Shown piece after piece: positions 30,022 to 39,799 of a stretch of 64,000 nucleotides of DNA. The number at the start of each line of letters is the position of its first letter. Position 1 is the first letter of the stretch. The notes beneath the pieces were generated by a model that saw only the letters and a list, made by a program, of their open reading frames with translations, did no database searches and was not told where the DNA came from. The position numbers and the translations under genes were made by a program. This stretch comes from Betaproteobacteria bacterium. GTDB taxonomy: Bacteria > Pseudomonadota > Gammaproteobacteria > Burkholderiales > Rhodocyclaceae. Location: NCBI GenBank assembly GCA_020621865.1, contig JAHRYW010000004.1, positions 186,001 to 250,000 of the forward strand, in the 5' to 3' direction.

Positions 30022-30036
30022 AAATCAATTACATAA
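30022..30036. promoter_or_regulatory. Possible IHF site between operators and sigma-54 promoter of ansB
   Basis: AATCAATTACATA resembles WATCAANNNNTTR with one mismatch, inside an AT-rich stretch (30004-30045). IHF bending between activator and promoter is usual for sigma-54 promoters. Confidence 0.35.
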
Positions 30037-30061
30037 AAACAACGCGCATGCCACAGCCATC

Positions 30062-30077
30062 TGGCACGCGACGTGCT
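30062..30077 (+). promoter_or_regulatory. Sigma-54 promoter of ansB
   Basis: TGGCACGCGACGTGCT: perfect -24 box TGGCACG, 4 bases, then GTGCT at -12. It lies 58 bases before the ATG at 30135, exactly the distance seen at aspA. Confidence 0.72.
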
Positions 30078-30083
30078 GATTAA

Positions 30084-31196
<1,113 letters not shown>

Positions 31197-31333
31197 GCTA
31201 CCCGCCTGAGCGGATAACGCCACACCCCGGGCCGGCCCTGCCGCCGGCCTGACGCCCCCTCTTTGCCCGCCCACCCGATTGCCGCCGCTCCAGCGCGGCA
31301 AGGGACCGGCTCATTCTTCAAAAAGGACACCTC

Positions 31334-32509
31334 GTGAATCACAAACAGATCGCCCTGGCCGCCGCCACCGTCATCGCCACCCTCGCCCCCGGCCTCTCCC
31401 ACGCTGGCGAAATCGACGAACTGAAGCAGGCCATGCAGAAAATGCAGGAACGCCTCGCCCAGCTTGAAACCCAGCAGAAGGAGGCTCCCCGCCCGGCTGC
31501 AGCGCCACCGGTACTATCGGCCGGCTCGCTCGGCGCCAACGCCAACGTCACGCTCTACGGCAAGCTCGACCTGTTTGCCGAAGTCAACGGTGGCGGCGGC
31601 CAGGGCGACCGCCTGGCGCTGGAATCCGGCGGCCTCAATGGCACCCGACTGGGCGTCAAGGGCGGCGCCGACATCACCGACGGCCTGCGCGCCATCTTTC
31701 AATTGGAAAGCGGTTTCTTTGCCAACAAGGGCACGCTGGCCCAGGGCGGCCGCTTCTTCGGGCGCCAGGCCTTTGCCGGCCTGGAAGGCAGCTGGGGTCG
31801 CCTGACCGCCGGCCGCCAGTACTCGCCGCTCTATAACGCGGTGATCAGCTACGACCCCTTCGAGCAGGGCTATGGCTCGCCGACCACCGACGGCAACGTC
31901 AGCACCGGCAGCACCCGCTTCGACAGTTCGATCGTCTATGCGACGCCGAAGTACGCCGGCCTGAGCGCCAACCTGATGCTCGCCTTCGGCGGCGAAACCG
32001 GCAAATCCCACGACGTCGCCTCCCTCTCGGTCAATTACGAGAACGGCCCCTTCGGCCTGACCGCCGCCTACCAGAACGACGACCACGTCAGCACATCGAC
32101 CGCTGTCCTCCGCCAGGGCTTCCTCGGCGCCAGCTACCAGTGGGGCAAGACCCGCCTGATGGCCGGCATCACGCATGCCCAGAACGACCCGGATGCCGGC
32201 AGCACAACCACCCGCCGCGAATGGATGATCGGCAGCCGAAGCGACCTAACGGCCACCGGCCAGTTGCTGCTCGCCTACGCCGAAGGCCGCACGCAGGATG
32301 CCTCGCCCAACGACAAGGGCCGCGTCGCCACCCTCGGCTGGGTCGAAACCATCGGCGCCCAATCCAAGGTCTACGGCATCCTCTCCGCCCACAAGAACAG
32401 CGCCGGCTCGGCGCTGGTCCCGATGGGCACCAGCTCGGCGGCCAACTACACGGTCAATCCGGGTGACGACGCCTACGGTCTGGCGCTGGGGTATCAGTAC
32501 TGGTTCTAA
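31334..32509 (+). CDS. Outer-membrane porin with N-terminal coiled coil
   Basis: 391 residues with a GTG start at 31334 and ribosome site AAAAGGAC. Signal peptide ending in GLSHA. A short coiled coil follows (EIDELKQAMQKMQERLAQLE) and a linker rich in Ala/Pro, then a porin barrel starting NANVTLYGKLDLFAEV with the loop 3 region GRQYSPLYNAVISYDPFEQG and a terminal strand YGLALGYQYWF ending in Phe. The N-terminal coiled coil is like those of OprP-type or cell-wall-anchoring porins. It lies downstream of ansB without its own sigma-54 box, so it may be co-expressed to admit Asn/Asp. Confidence 0.9.
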   Translation: MNHKQIALAAATVIATLAPGLSHAGEIDELKQAMQKMQERLAQLETQQKEAPRPAAAPPVLSAGSLGANANVTLYGKLDLFAEVNGGGGQGDRLALESGGLNGTRLGVKGGADITDGLRAIFQLESGFFANKGTLAQGGRFFGRQAFAGLEGSWGRLTAGRQYSPLYNAVISYDPFEQGYGSPTTDGNVSTGSTRFDSSIVYATPKYAGLSANLMLAFGGETGKSHDVASLSVNYENGPFGLTAAYQNDDHVSTSTAVLRQGFLGASYQWGKTRLMAGITHAQNDPDAGSTTTRREWMIGSRSDLTATGQLLLAYAEGRTQDASPNDKGRVATLGWVETIGAQSKVYGILSAHKNSAGSALVPMGTSSAANYTVNPGDDAYGLALGYQYWF

Positions 32510-32520
32510 GCCTGCAATAC

Positions 32521-32554
32521 AGAACGGCGAAACCCGGATGGGTTTCGCCGTTCT
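32521..32554 (+). terminator. Terminator-like hairpin after the porin gene
   Basis: Perfect 15-base stem AGAACGGCGAAACCC / GGGTTTCGCCGTTCT with loop GGAT, 11 bases after the porin stop. It lacks a T run, so it may be a 3'-end stabiliser or a weak terminator. Confidence 0.65.
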
Positions 32555-32662
32555 CGCTGATCCAAAGCACGCAACCCGAAGTCTGCATTCGGCCCCATGC
32601 CGACTTTGGTCTACAAAGCGGCTACGACAGCAATCGCATCTACTAAACGGACGCTCGACTGG

Positions 32663-35188
32663 TCATGCCGAATGGTTACGATCCAGCCATTTCAGTAAGG
32701 TTTGAAATAGCCTCTCAGGAACGACCGGCTTGGTAATGAAATCGTTCATACCTGCCTCCAGGCAAAGCTTCTTGTCCTCGGCGTATGCATTGGCGGTCAA
32801 TGCCAGAATGGGAATCTGTGCGGTCTTTTTGGGTAACCGACGAATACGCCGGCTGGCCTCCAATCCATCCATGTTTGGCATCTGCATGTCCATCAGGATC
32901 AGGGCGTAGTCATGTTCGGTGGCTAACTTGAGTGCCTCCTCCCCATCCTCGGCAATATCGACCAACAGCCCGGCTTCATTGAGAAATGATCGTGTGATTT
33001 CGCTGTTGATAGGCTCATCCTCTGCCAACAGGATGCGGGTGCCGGCATACTCTGCCTTCAAGGTCGCTTCGGCGTCTGAAAGTCCCTTGATACCGACTGC
33101 ACCATATTCGCCGAGGCACTTCTTCAGCCGGACAGTCAGCCAGAAGCGACTGCCCTTGCCTGGCTCACTGGTCACGCCTGCATCGCCGCCCATGATCTGG
33201 GCAATCTTGCGAGTAATAGCCAGTCCCAATCCTGTCCCGCCATATTTGCGCGTCAGCGAATTGTCTGCTTGTTCGAAGGCGGAGAAGAGTCGCGGAATGG
33301 CATCCGGTGCAATTCCGATGCCGGTATCGGTAACGGAGAATCTGACCAAGGTGCTGTCGGGAGTGTCGTCATCTTGCTCGACCTCAACCGTGATGCTGCC
33401 ATGTTCGGTGAATTTGACGGCGTTGGACAGGTAGTTGAGCAGTGCTTGTTGCAGGCGGGTGCGGTCGCCCATCAATCCCTCAGGCAGGGAGGAAAGCTTG
33501 ACGTTCAGGTGCAATCCCTTTGCCTGGGCATTGCCACTCACCATGCTGATGACAGTCTGGACGACCTCTTCAATGGGAATGAGCGTGTCCTCCAGTTCGA
33601 ACTTGCCGGCTTCGATCTTGGATAGATCAAGGACGGCGTTGATTGTGTCGAGCAGGTGCTGCCCAGCCAATTCGATCCGCGCTAGTTTCTCTGACTGCTG
33701 AGGAGTGAGACCAGAACGTCGCAGGATATGAGGCATGCCGATGATGGCATTCAAGGGCGTGCGGATCTCATGGCTCATGTTGGCGAGGAAGGCACTCTTG
33801 GCAATACTCGCGGTTTCGGCGATCTCCTTGGCAGAATTGAGTTCTGCTGTGCGCTGCTCGACGAGTTGTTCGAGATGTTCGCGGTGACGGGTCAGCTCGT
33901 CCTCAACCTGCTTCTGAGCGGTGATGTCGTCGTAAATGCCGAGCACGCCGATGGTTTCTCCAGCAGAATTGCGCAACGGGACTTTCGAGGTGCGCAACCA
34001 GATTGTTTTGCCATCGGGCGTAGTCTGCGGCTCCTCGTAATTCAATGTCGACTGACCTGAATCCATCACCCGCCGGTCATCCGCACGATATAGATCGGCC
34101 TGAGCGGCCCAGCCCATCTCATGGTCGTCCTTGCCTAGCAACTCCTCGGAAAGATGCTTGCCGGCATCCTTCGCAAAGCGAGGGTTGCAGCCGAGGTAAC
34201 GCAGTTCGCGATCCTTCCAGAATACCCGCATCGGCAGGTTGTCGATGATGGTCTGCAACAGCAGATCCGATTCGCGCAAGTTTTCGGTCCGCTCGCGCAC
34301 TAGTCGACGCAATACCTGAGCAATCGCCAAGACTGCCACAACAGTGGTGGCCAACCCCCCGAGTACCCATATCACCCACGAGGGAAGTGCCATAGAGGCT
34401 GGTTCGGCTATCCATTTTTGGAGGATTGAGAAATACGGCGAATTCTCAGATGACTTCCAAACCTCCAGATGACGATCAATTGCCGCAAGCAGGTCGGCAT
34501 TCGCACCAGAGGGGGCTGCAAAGTAGAGTCGTGACGGCTGGAACAACAGCGAGGAGGCTACAAGGTGGTATCGATCGGCGTTTTGTTCACCGAAGTGCCT
34601 ATTGGCGGCGACCATGTCGGCCTTTCCCTCCGAGACCAAGGTGAATCCCTCAGCGTAGGAATGCACTGGTACGAATACAGCGGAAACACCAAAATCTTCA
34701 AGCAGCTTCCGTAAATATTCATCCTGAATTGATCCATTGAGTACCGCGACCTTCTTGTTTTTGAGATCCAGTACCGATTCGATATGCGTTTCCTTGCGTA
34801 CATAGGCTGCCGACCAGCTATTCAGGGCAGGCACCGCGTGAAAGCCATATTTGCGTGATCTCTCCGCAGTTAAGGCCACATCAGGGAGTAAGTCGATTTG
34901 CTTGGCTTCCAAGGCCTTCAAGCACTCCTGCCATTCGCATGGCACGGCTCGAAGCGTCCATTTCTCCTGTCGCGCAATCTCTTCAAGAAGATCGCCGAAA
35001 ATCCCGCTTGGACGCTGATCGACACTGAGGGTGATTTTGGGTGGATTTTCGTAGATGCCAACTCGGACTTCGCGGGCATCTGCCATCGCAGGATTCGACA
35101 GAGTCAACCAAAACCATAAAACAACCGCCCCGCTCAGTTGGCTCAATCGTGAAACGGCAGTTGGAAAAATTGGGCAGACTCGGTGCAT
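32663..35188 (-). CDS. Hybrid sensor kinase with periplasmic amino-acid-binding-like domain, PAS and receiver
   Basis: 841 residues. Signal or anchor segment 1-37 ([15 protein letters not shown]), then a solute-binding-protein family 3 domain (about 40-265; [57 protein letters not shown]), a membrane helix ([20 protein letters not shown] in part), PAS ([20 protein letters not shown] to the PAC motif [10 protein letters not shown]), H box [17 protein letters not shown], ATPase motifs ([22 protein letters not shown]) and a C-terminal receiver ([26 protein letters not shown]). The SBP fold is that of polar-amino-acid binding proteins, so an amino acid ligand is plausible next to the Asp/Glu genes. 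No partner regulator is adjacent. Confidence 0.9.
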   Translation of the reverse strand: MHRVCPIFPTAVSRLSQLSGAVVLWFWLTLSNPAMADAREVRVGIYENPPKITLSVDQRPSGIFGDLLEEIARQEKWTLRAVPCEWQECLKALEAKQIDLLPDVALTAERSRKYGFHAVPALNSWSAAYVRKETHIESVLDLKNKKVAVLNGSIQDEYLRKLLEDFGVSAVFVPVHSYAEGFTLVSEGKADMVAANRHFGEQNADRYHLVASSLLFQPSRLYFAAPSGANADLLAAIDRHLEVWKSSENSPYFSILQKWIAEPASMALPSWVIWVLGGLATTVVAVLAIAQVLRRLVRERTENLRESDLLLQTIIDNLPMRVFWKDRELRYLGCNPRFAKDAGKHLSEELLGKDDHEMGWAAQADLYRADDRRVMDSGQSTLNYEEPQTTPDGKTIWLRTSKVPLRNSAGETIGVLGIYDDITAQKQVEDELTRHREHLEQLVEQRTAELNSAKEIAETASIAKSAFLANMSHEIRTPLNAIIGMPHILRRSGLTPQQSEKLARIELAGQHLLDTINAVLDLSKIEAGKFELEDTLIPIEEVVQTVISMVSGNAQAKGLHLNVKLSSLPEGLMGDRTRLQQALLNYLSNAVKFTEHGSITVEVEQDDDTPDSTLVRFSVTDTGIGIAPDAIPRLFSAFEQADNSLTRKYGGTGLGLAITRKIAQIMGGDAGVTSEPGKGSRFWLTVRLKKCLGEYGAVGIKGLSDAEATLKAEYAGTRILLAEDEPINSEITRSFLNEAGLLVDIAEDGEEALKLATEHDYALILMDMQMPNMDGLEASRRIRRLPKKTAQIPILALTANAYAEDKKLCLEAGMNDFITKPVVPERLFQTLLKWLDRNHSA

Positions 35189-35373
35189 AAATTTTAGCTT
35201 GCTGATGTTGGCTCCAGATTGGCCACAGGCGGCTCTGGGTGACTTCGCCTGTATCCTCGATCCGAAATGTTACGGTCGGCCGGAAAAAATGGCCAATATT
35301 GAAATGCCGCGCCCGCCCAGATCATCCCGTATTTCCCGAACGGCATTGCCCCCTCCAATCGCAATGAGCCGGA
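35189..35373. other. Intergenic region with dispersed element copy C
   Basis: 185 bases between the hybrid kinase (minus) and the dehalogenase-like gene (minus). It contains the element at 35264-35305. I see no other gene or terminator with a T run. Confidence 0.5.
35264..35305 (+). repeat. Dispersed element copy C (intergenic)
   Basis: GAA plus core ATGTTACGGTC (one change from ATGCTACGGTC), GGCCGG, AT run AAAAAAT, GGCC, AATATTGAAAT. The only copy with a base change in the core. Confidence 0.8.
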
Positions 35374-36273
35374 TCAGGTGCCAGGCGCCTGACGACCGAT
35401 GAACTCGACCAACTCGCGAACGACCTCGTCGGGCTCCTCCTCGGGCAGGAAATGTCCGCAGGGCAGGCCTTTTCCGGAAACATCGAGCGCCTTTTCCCGC
35501 CACAGGGCGGGGACGTCGTAGTTGCGCCCGACAAAGCCCTTGCTCCCCCACAGCACGAGAAGCGGGCAGCGGATTCGCTGGTCGGCGTCGGCGGCATCGT
35601 GCGCCAGGTCGATGCCGGCGGCGGCGCGGTAGTCGTCGCAGCTGCAGCGGATCGCCTCGGGGTTGGAGAAGCAGCGAACGAATTCGCTGACGACGGCGGG
35701 GTCAAATGCCTGCTCGTTTCCCATGCTCCAGCGCGACAGACAGCCTTTCAGCCAGGTGGCGGGGTCGGCGGCAATCATGCGCTCCGGCAAGGGGGCTGCC
35801 TGGATCAGGAAAAACCAGTGGAAGTAGCTGGTGGCCAATGCCTGATTGGTCAGCGCGAAGGTCGTCGCCGTCGGGGCGATGTCCATGATGCAGGCAGTTT
35901 GCACACGCTCCGGATGATCGAGGCAAAGGCGGTGCAGAACGCGCGCGCCGCGGTCGTGACCGGCAGCGTGGAAGCAGTCGTAGCCGAGCGCCGACATCAG
36001 GTTGGCCAGGTCCTGCGCCATGGCCCGCTTGGACTGGTTGGTGGCCTCCGGCTCGGAAGGCGGCATCCCGGAGTCGCCGTAGCCGCGCAGGTCGGGAAGC
36101 ACGAGGGAGAAACGATCCTCCAGCATGGGGGCGACCTTGTGCCACATGAGGTGCGTTTCGGGATAGCCATGGATCAGCAGCAGGGTCGGCCGCCCTTCGT
36201 TGTGCCGGACCTTCACGTGGATATGCGTCGCGCCGACATCGACGTCGCGACTGACATAGCTTGAATCGAACAT
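35374..36273 (-). CDS. Alpha/beta hydrolase, haloacetate (fluoroacetate-type) dehalogenase
   Basis: 299 residues from the ATG at 36273; the open frame extends upstream through repeat sequence and is rejected. Hydrolase core: [30 protein letters not shown], nucleophile elbow [19 protein letters not shown] (nucleophilic Asp followed by Arg, second Arg three residues on), [13 protein letters not shown] (His-Trp pair), CDDYRA and [13 protein letters not shown] (catalytic His). In characterised fluoroacetate dehalogenases the Asp nucleophile, the two Arg that bind carboxylate and the His-Trp pair that holds fluoride occupy these places. It should hydrolyse haloacetates; use of the C-F bond is inference. 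Cytoplasmic; monocistronic. Confidence 0.85.
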   Translation of the reverse strand: MFDSSYVSRDVDVGATHIHVKVRHNEGRPTLLLIHGYPETHLMWHKVAPMLEDRFSLVLPDLRGYGDSGMPPSEPEATNQSKRAMAQDLANLMSALGYDCFHAAGHDRGARVLHRLCLDHPERVQTACIMDIAPTATTFALTNQALATSYFHWFFLIQAAPLPERMIAADPATWLKGCLSRWSMGNEQAFDPAVVSEFVRCFSNPEAIRCSCDDYRAAAGIDLAHDAADADQRIRCPLLVLWGSKGFVGRNYDVPALWREKALDVSGKGLPCGHFLPEEEPDEVVRELVEFIGRQAPGT

Positions 36274-36366
36274 GGTCGTCTCCCTCTGCCTGATGACCAA
36301 TGATAACGCCGGGGAGCGTGGGCGGCTGTTGTATGCCACCGGATACAGCGCAAGCCGCCCCGCGCC

Positions 36367-36429
36367 GAAATGCCATCCCCCAAGGGGACTTCCTTCGGGG
36401 CGCGGTCGGCCGGAAAAATTGCCCCAAAT
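36367..36429 (+). repeat. Composite element (type 2), intergenic copy
   Basis: GAAATGCCATCCCCCAAGG, then GGACTTCCTTCGGGGCG, then CGGTCGGCCGGAAAAATTGC and CCCAAAT. First half as in the copy inside rluB (12955-13020); second half as in the ATGCTACGGTC elements. Confidence 0.7.
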
Positions 36430-36524
36430 GCAGCAGCGAAGGATCGGCCGAACTGGCCTCCGCGGGCGAATTCTGCTGACCGAACAGCCGCATAAATCCA
36501 CTTTTTGACAAAAGGCATAGATAT

Positions 36525-36538
36525 TTGATGTTTATCAA
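36525..36538. promoter_or_regulatory. Perfect FNR/ANR-type box TTGAT-GTTT-ATCAA
   Basis: Exact match to TTGAT-N4-ATCAA. Its centre lies about 30 bases upstream of the centre of the TATAAT, so about -40 from the expected start site, as in class II FNR-activated promoters. No proper -35 is present, which fits activator dependence. Confidence 0.75.
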
Positions 36539-36558
36539 CAACATTGACAAACCCTATC

Positions 36559-36564
36559 TATAAT
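36559..36564 (+). promoter_or_regulatory. -10 element TATAAT of the chemoreceptor promoter
   Basis: Perfect TATAAT, 136 bases before the ATG at 36700. TTGACA at 36544-36549 is only 9 bases upstream and too close to serve as -35. Confidence 0.6.
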
Positions 36565-36699
36565 GTCCTCGGGATATGCAAAAAGGCATACCAATATCTC
36601 GCCAAACGGCCTGATACCGGCCAACAACAACTCGCCGTGCCGTCGGCGCCCGTCGTCGTCAGCACACTGTCCACCAACCTCTCGACCCGGAAAGTTTCC

Positions 36700-38325
36700 A
36701 TGCCAAACCTTACCGTCGCTGGCCGCCTCAGCATTGGCTTCAGCGTCATCATCGCCCTCATCATCACCATCGCCGGTATCGGCATTTCTCGCCTGGCCTT
36801 GCTCGACAACAATACGCGGACCATCGAAACCCAGGTGGAGATGGTCGGCCTGAGCAGCGGCATCATCACCAAGACCAATCAGATCGCCATTGCGTTGCGC
36901 AACATGATGCTGGCCGATAACCGCGACGACCTGGCCCGCCAGAAGCAGGCGGTGCTGGACAACCGGGCCTCGATCCTGAAGGACGTCGAGAAGCTCTGGC
37001 CCATGGTCACCGATCCGCGCGCCCGGGAAATCCTTGAGCGCGCCAAGGCGCAACGCGCCAATTACATCGCGGGCCAGGACAAGCTGATGAGCATCATCGA
37101 AGCGGGATCGCACGAGGAAGCCCGGCGTTACCTGAACAACGAACTGCGCCCCATCCTGCTCCAGTACCAGACGGCGCTCAAGGACTTCAACGCCTACCAG
37201 GACGGCCAGGTTGCCACCGCCGTGGTCGACGCCCATGACCACTACAGCAGCGCCCGCAACCTGACCATCGCCATCGTTGGCGCCGGGCTGTTCATTTCGA
37301 TCGGCCTCGCGCTGTGGGTCATCCGTTCGGTGACCGGGCCGCTCGGCGGCGAACCGGCGGCTGCCCAGGCGGTGATCGAGCGCATCGCCGAAGGCGACCT
37401 GACGGCCTCCATTCCGGTCCGCTCCAACGATCAAAGCAGCCTGATGGCAGCGACCCACAAGATGCAGTCCAGCCTGCGCCGGATGCTCACCGATCTGCAC
37501 CGGAATGCCGAAGGCGTCGCCCATTCGGCCCAGGAAATGGCCAGCGCCTCGCACCAGGTGGCGAGCGCCACGGCGCTGCAGTCCGAGGCGGCCTCGTCGA
37601 CGGCGGCGGCGGTCGAGCAGATGACCGTTTCGATCAACCACGTGTCGGACAGCGCCCGCCAGGCCCACACCATCACCACGCAAACCGGCGAACTGTCGAA
37701 TGCCGGCAACCAGGCGATCGAACACACCGTCGCCGAAATGCTGCGCATCTCGGCCACCGTGCACGACGCCTCGAACACCATCCGCGAGATGGGCGAAAGT
37801 TCCCAGCGGATCAGCGGCATCGTCGGCGTGATCAAGGACGTCGCCGACCAGACCAACCTGCTCGCCCTCAATGCCGCCATCGAGGCCGCCCGCGCCGGTG
37901 AAGCCGGGCGCGGCTTTGCCGTGGTCGCCGACGAAGTCCGCAAGCTCGCCGAGCGGACCGCCAAGGCGACGACGGAGATTTCGGAAATGGTCGCCGCCGT
38001 CCAGGGCAACGCCCATCAGGCGGTCAGCACCATGGCCGAGACGGTGGCCCGGGTCGAGGACGGCGTGAACCTGGCCCGCGAATCCAGCCGCTCGATGCTG
38101 AGCATCAACGAGGGCGCCCGAGAGGTCATGCAGACGGTGACCGACATCTCGAATGCGCTGAGCGAACAGGGCGCGGCCAGCAACGAGATCGCCGCCAATG
38201 TCGAAAATATCGCCCAACGCTCGGAAGAAAACAGCATCGCCGTGCGCCTGGTCGCCGAAACGGCCGGTCGCCTGCAGAAACTGGCGGCCGAAAGCCACCA
38301 GGCAGTCGCCCTCTTCCGCATCTGA
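36700..38325 (+). CDS. Methyl-accepting chemotaxis protein with four-helix-bundle sensor
   Basis: 541 residues from ATG 36700 ([20 protein letters not shown]), chosen because the first membrane helix follows directly. Periplasmic 4HB_MCP-type helical sensor about 33-190, second helix [25 protein letters not shown], then a long coiled coil with the signalling hairpin [24 protein letters not shown] in the middle (glycine-rich tip with Glu-Ala-Ala-Arg). The end [10 protein letters not shown] has no CheB/CheR pentapeptide. It binds CheA/CheW and controls swimming. Its ligand is unknown; the FNR-type box upstream suggests use under low oxygen. Confidence 0.93.
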   Translation: MPNLTVAGRLSIGFSVIIALIITIAGIGISRLALLDNNTRTIETQVEMVGLSSGIITKTNQIAIALRNMMLADNRDDLARQKQAVLDNRASILKDVEKLWPMVTDPRAREILERAKAQRANYIAGQDKLMSIIEAGSHEEARRYLNNELRPILLQYQTALKDFNAYQDGQVATAVVDAHDHYSSARNLTIAIVGAGLFISIGLALWVIRSVTGPLGGEPAAAQAVIERIAEGDLTASIPVRSNDQSSLMAATHKMQSSLRRMLTDLHRNAEGVAHSAQEMASASHQVASATALQSEAASSTAAAVEQMTVSINHVSDSARQAHTITTQTGELSNAGNQAIEHTVAEMLRISATVHDASNTIREMGESSQRISGIVGVIKDVADQTNLLALNAAIEAARAGEAGRGFAVVADEVRKLAERTAKATTEISEMVAAVQGNAHQAVSTMAETVARVEDGVNLARESSRSMLSINEGAREVMQTVTDISNALSEQGAASNEIAANVENIAQRSEENSIAVRLVAETAGRLQKLAAESHQAVALFRI

Positions 38326-38361
38326 CCAGTCCCCGGCGCGGCGTGTCAGCCGCCGACAAAC

Positions 38362-38394
38362 CAAGGGCAGACCGGCGACGCCGGCCTGCCCTTG
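38362..38394 (+). terminator. Terminator-like hairpin after the chemoreceptor gene
   Basis: Stem CAAGGGCAG.CCGGC / GCCGG.CTGCCCTTG with loop GAC, then TTGCATTCTCC. Weak T run. Confidence 0.65.
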
Positions 38395-38423
38395 TTGCAT
38401 TCTCCTGCCGGCAGCCTCACCCC

Positions 38424-38466
38424 GAAATGCTACGGTCGGCCGGAAATTTTGCCCAAAATCGAAATT
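38424..38466 (+). repeat. Dispersed element copy D, between convergent genes
   Basis: GAA plus core ATGCTACGGTC, GGCCGG, AAATTTT, GCCC, AAAATCGAAAT. Best match to the consensus. It lies 10 bases from the stop of the regulator gene. Confidence 0.85.
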
Positions 38467-38476
38467 TGGCCGCCGC

Positions 38477-39799
38477 TCAGATCAGCCCGTATTTCTTCAG
38501 CTTGTCGTACAGCGTCGTCCGCGCGACTTTCAGCGCCTCGCTGGTGCGCGCGATGTTGCCTTCCTGCAGCGTGAATTCGCGGGTGATCAGCAGACGCTCG
38601 TAGTTGTCGACGGCCTCGGTCAGCGATTGCGGGGTGTTGGCGGCCGGGCTGGCGACGGCGTCGAGGCCGATGCCGAGGGCGTGGCAGTCGGCGGCATTGC
38701 GCAGTTCGCGGATGTTGCCCGGCCAGTCCTGGGCCATCAGGCGGCGCAGGCAGTCCGAGGTCAGCGGCGGCGGCGGGCGGTTGTAGCGCTTGGCGGCCTG
38801 GAGCAGGAATTCGTCATAAAGGGCCGGGATGTCCTCGCGCCGTTCGCGCAGCGGCGGCAGTTCGATGCGCACGACGTTGAGCCGGTAGTAGAGGTCGGCG
38901 CGGAACTTGCCCTGCTCGGAGAGCAGTTTGAGATCGTCCTTGCTGGCGGCGACGACGCGGCACGACACGGGAATCCGCTGGTTGGAGCCGAGCCGTTCGA
39001 TGACCCGTTCCTGCAGCACGCGCAGCAGCTTGATCTGCATGGCCATCGGCATCGATTCGACTTCATCGAGGAACAGCGTGCCGCCGCTGGCGTATTCGAT
39101 CTTGCCGATGCGTCGTTTCTGCGCGCCGGTGAAGGCGCCCGGCTCATGGCCGAAGAGTTCGCTGTCGAGCAGGGTGTCGGCCATGCCGCCGCAGTTGATG
39201 GCGACGTAGTTATCCTGGCCGGGGTGCGACAGGTCGTGCAGGCAGCGGGCGACCATTTCCTTGCCGGTGCCGGTTTCGCCGAAGATCAGCACGTCGACGG
39301 CCGCGCCGGCGACGTCGAGGATCAATTGGCGGACCTTGGCCATCTGCGGCGAACGGCCGATCAGCCGCGATTCGAGGTCGTCGCGGTGGTCCAGCCGGCG
39401 GCGCAGGGCTTCGACTTCGAGGACCAGTTCGCGCTTTTCCAGCGCCCGGCGGACGACTTCGATCAGGTCGCCGGTCGAGAAGGGTTTCTGCATGAAATCG
39501 TAGGCGCCGCTGCGCATCGCCTCGACGGCCAGCGTGACGTCGCCGTGGCCGGTGATGATGATCACCGGCAGGTCGGCGTCGCGCTCGACGACCCAGCGCA
39601 AGAGCGCCATGCCATCGGCGCCAGGCAACCGCATGTCGGTGACGACGATGCCGGGGAAGCCGGCGGTCAGCCGACGCTGCGCCTCCTCGGCCGAGGCCAC
39701 GGCGTCGACCGCGATGCCGGCCAGTTGCATGGCCTGTTCGCAGCCGAGGCGGACGTTGGGATCATCTTCGACGAGCAGGACGGAAAGTTGGGGCTTCAT
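38477..39799 (-). CDS. Sigma-54-dependent response regulator, DctD/AauR-like
   Basis: 440 residues. Receiver (LSVLLVEDDPNVRLGCEQAM, GIVVTDMRLPGADGMAL with the phosphoacceptor Asp, ITGHGDV, FMQKPF), AAA+ domain (about 145-375; Walker A IFGETGTGKEMVAR, GAFTGAQ in the sigma-54 contact loop, Walker B GGTLFLDEVESMP, arginine region FRADLYYRL) and a Fis-type helix-turn-helix (EGNIARTSEALKVARTTLYDKLKKYGL). It activates sigma-54 promoters. Overlaps its kinase by 4 bases. Likely targets are the sigma-54 promoters at 26077, 30062 and 45557. The AauR role is inferred from context; DctD is the alternative. Confidence 0.92.
   Translation of the reverse strand: MKPQLSVLLVEDDPNVRLGCEQAMQLAGIAVDAVASAEEAQRRLTAGFPGIVVTDMRLPGADGMALLRWVVERDADLPVIIITGHGDVTLAVEAMRSGAYDFMQKPFSTGDLIEVVRRALEKRELVLEVEALRRRLDHRDDLESRLIGRSPQMAKVRQLILDVAGAAVDVLIFGETGTGKEMVARCLHDLSHPGQDNYVAINCGGMADTLLDSELFGHEPGAFTGAQKRRIGKIEYASGGTLFLDEVESMPMAMQIKLLRVLQERVIERLGSNQRIPVSCRVVAASKDDLKLLSEQGKFRADLYYRLNVVRIELPPLRERREDIPALYDEFLLQAAKRYNRPPPPLTSDCLRRLMAQDWPGNIRELRNAADCHALGIGLDAVASPAANTPQSLTEAVDNYERLLITREFTLQEGNIARTSEALKVARTTLYDKLKKYGLI

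Larger units (their letters stand above)
36274..36699. other. Divergent intergenic region, 426 bases
   Basis: Holds a composite repeat (36367-36429), an FNR-type box (36525-36538) with a -10 element (36559-36564), and the likely leader of the chemoreceptor mRNA (about 130 bases). A frame open from a TTG at 36544 precedes the chemoreceptor but overlaps the -10 and lacks a ribosome site. Confidence 0.6.

Noticed and set aside
36544-36564. TTGACA and TATAAT as a normal sigma-70 promoter
   Set aside because: They are only 9 bases apart; the TATAAT with the FNR-type box is a better explanation.
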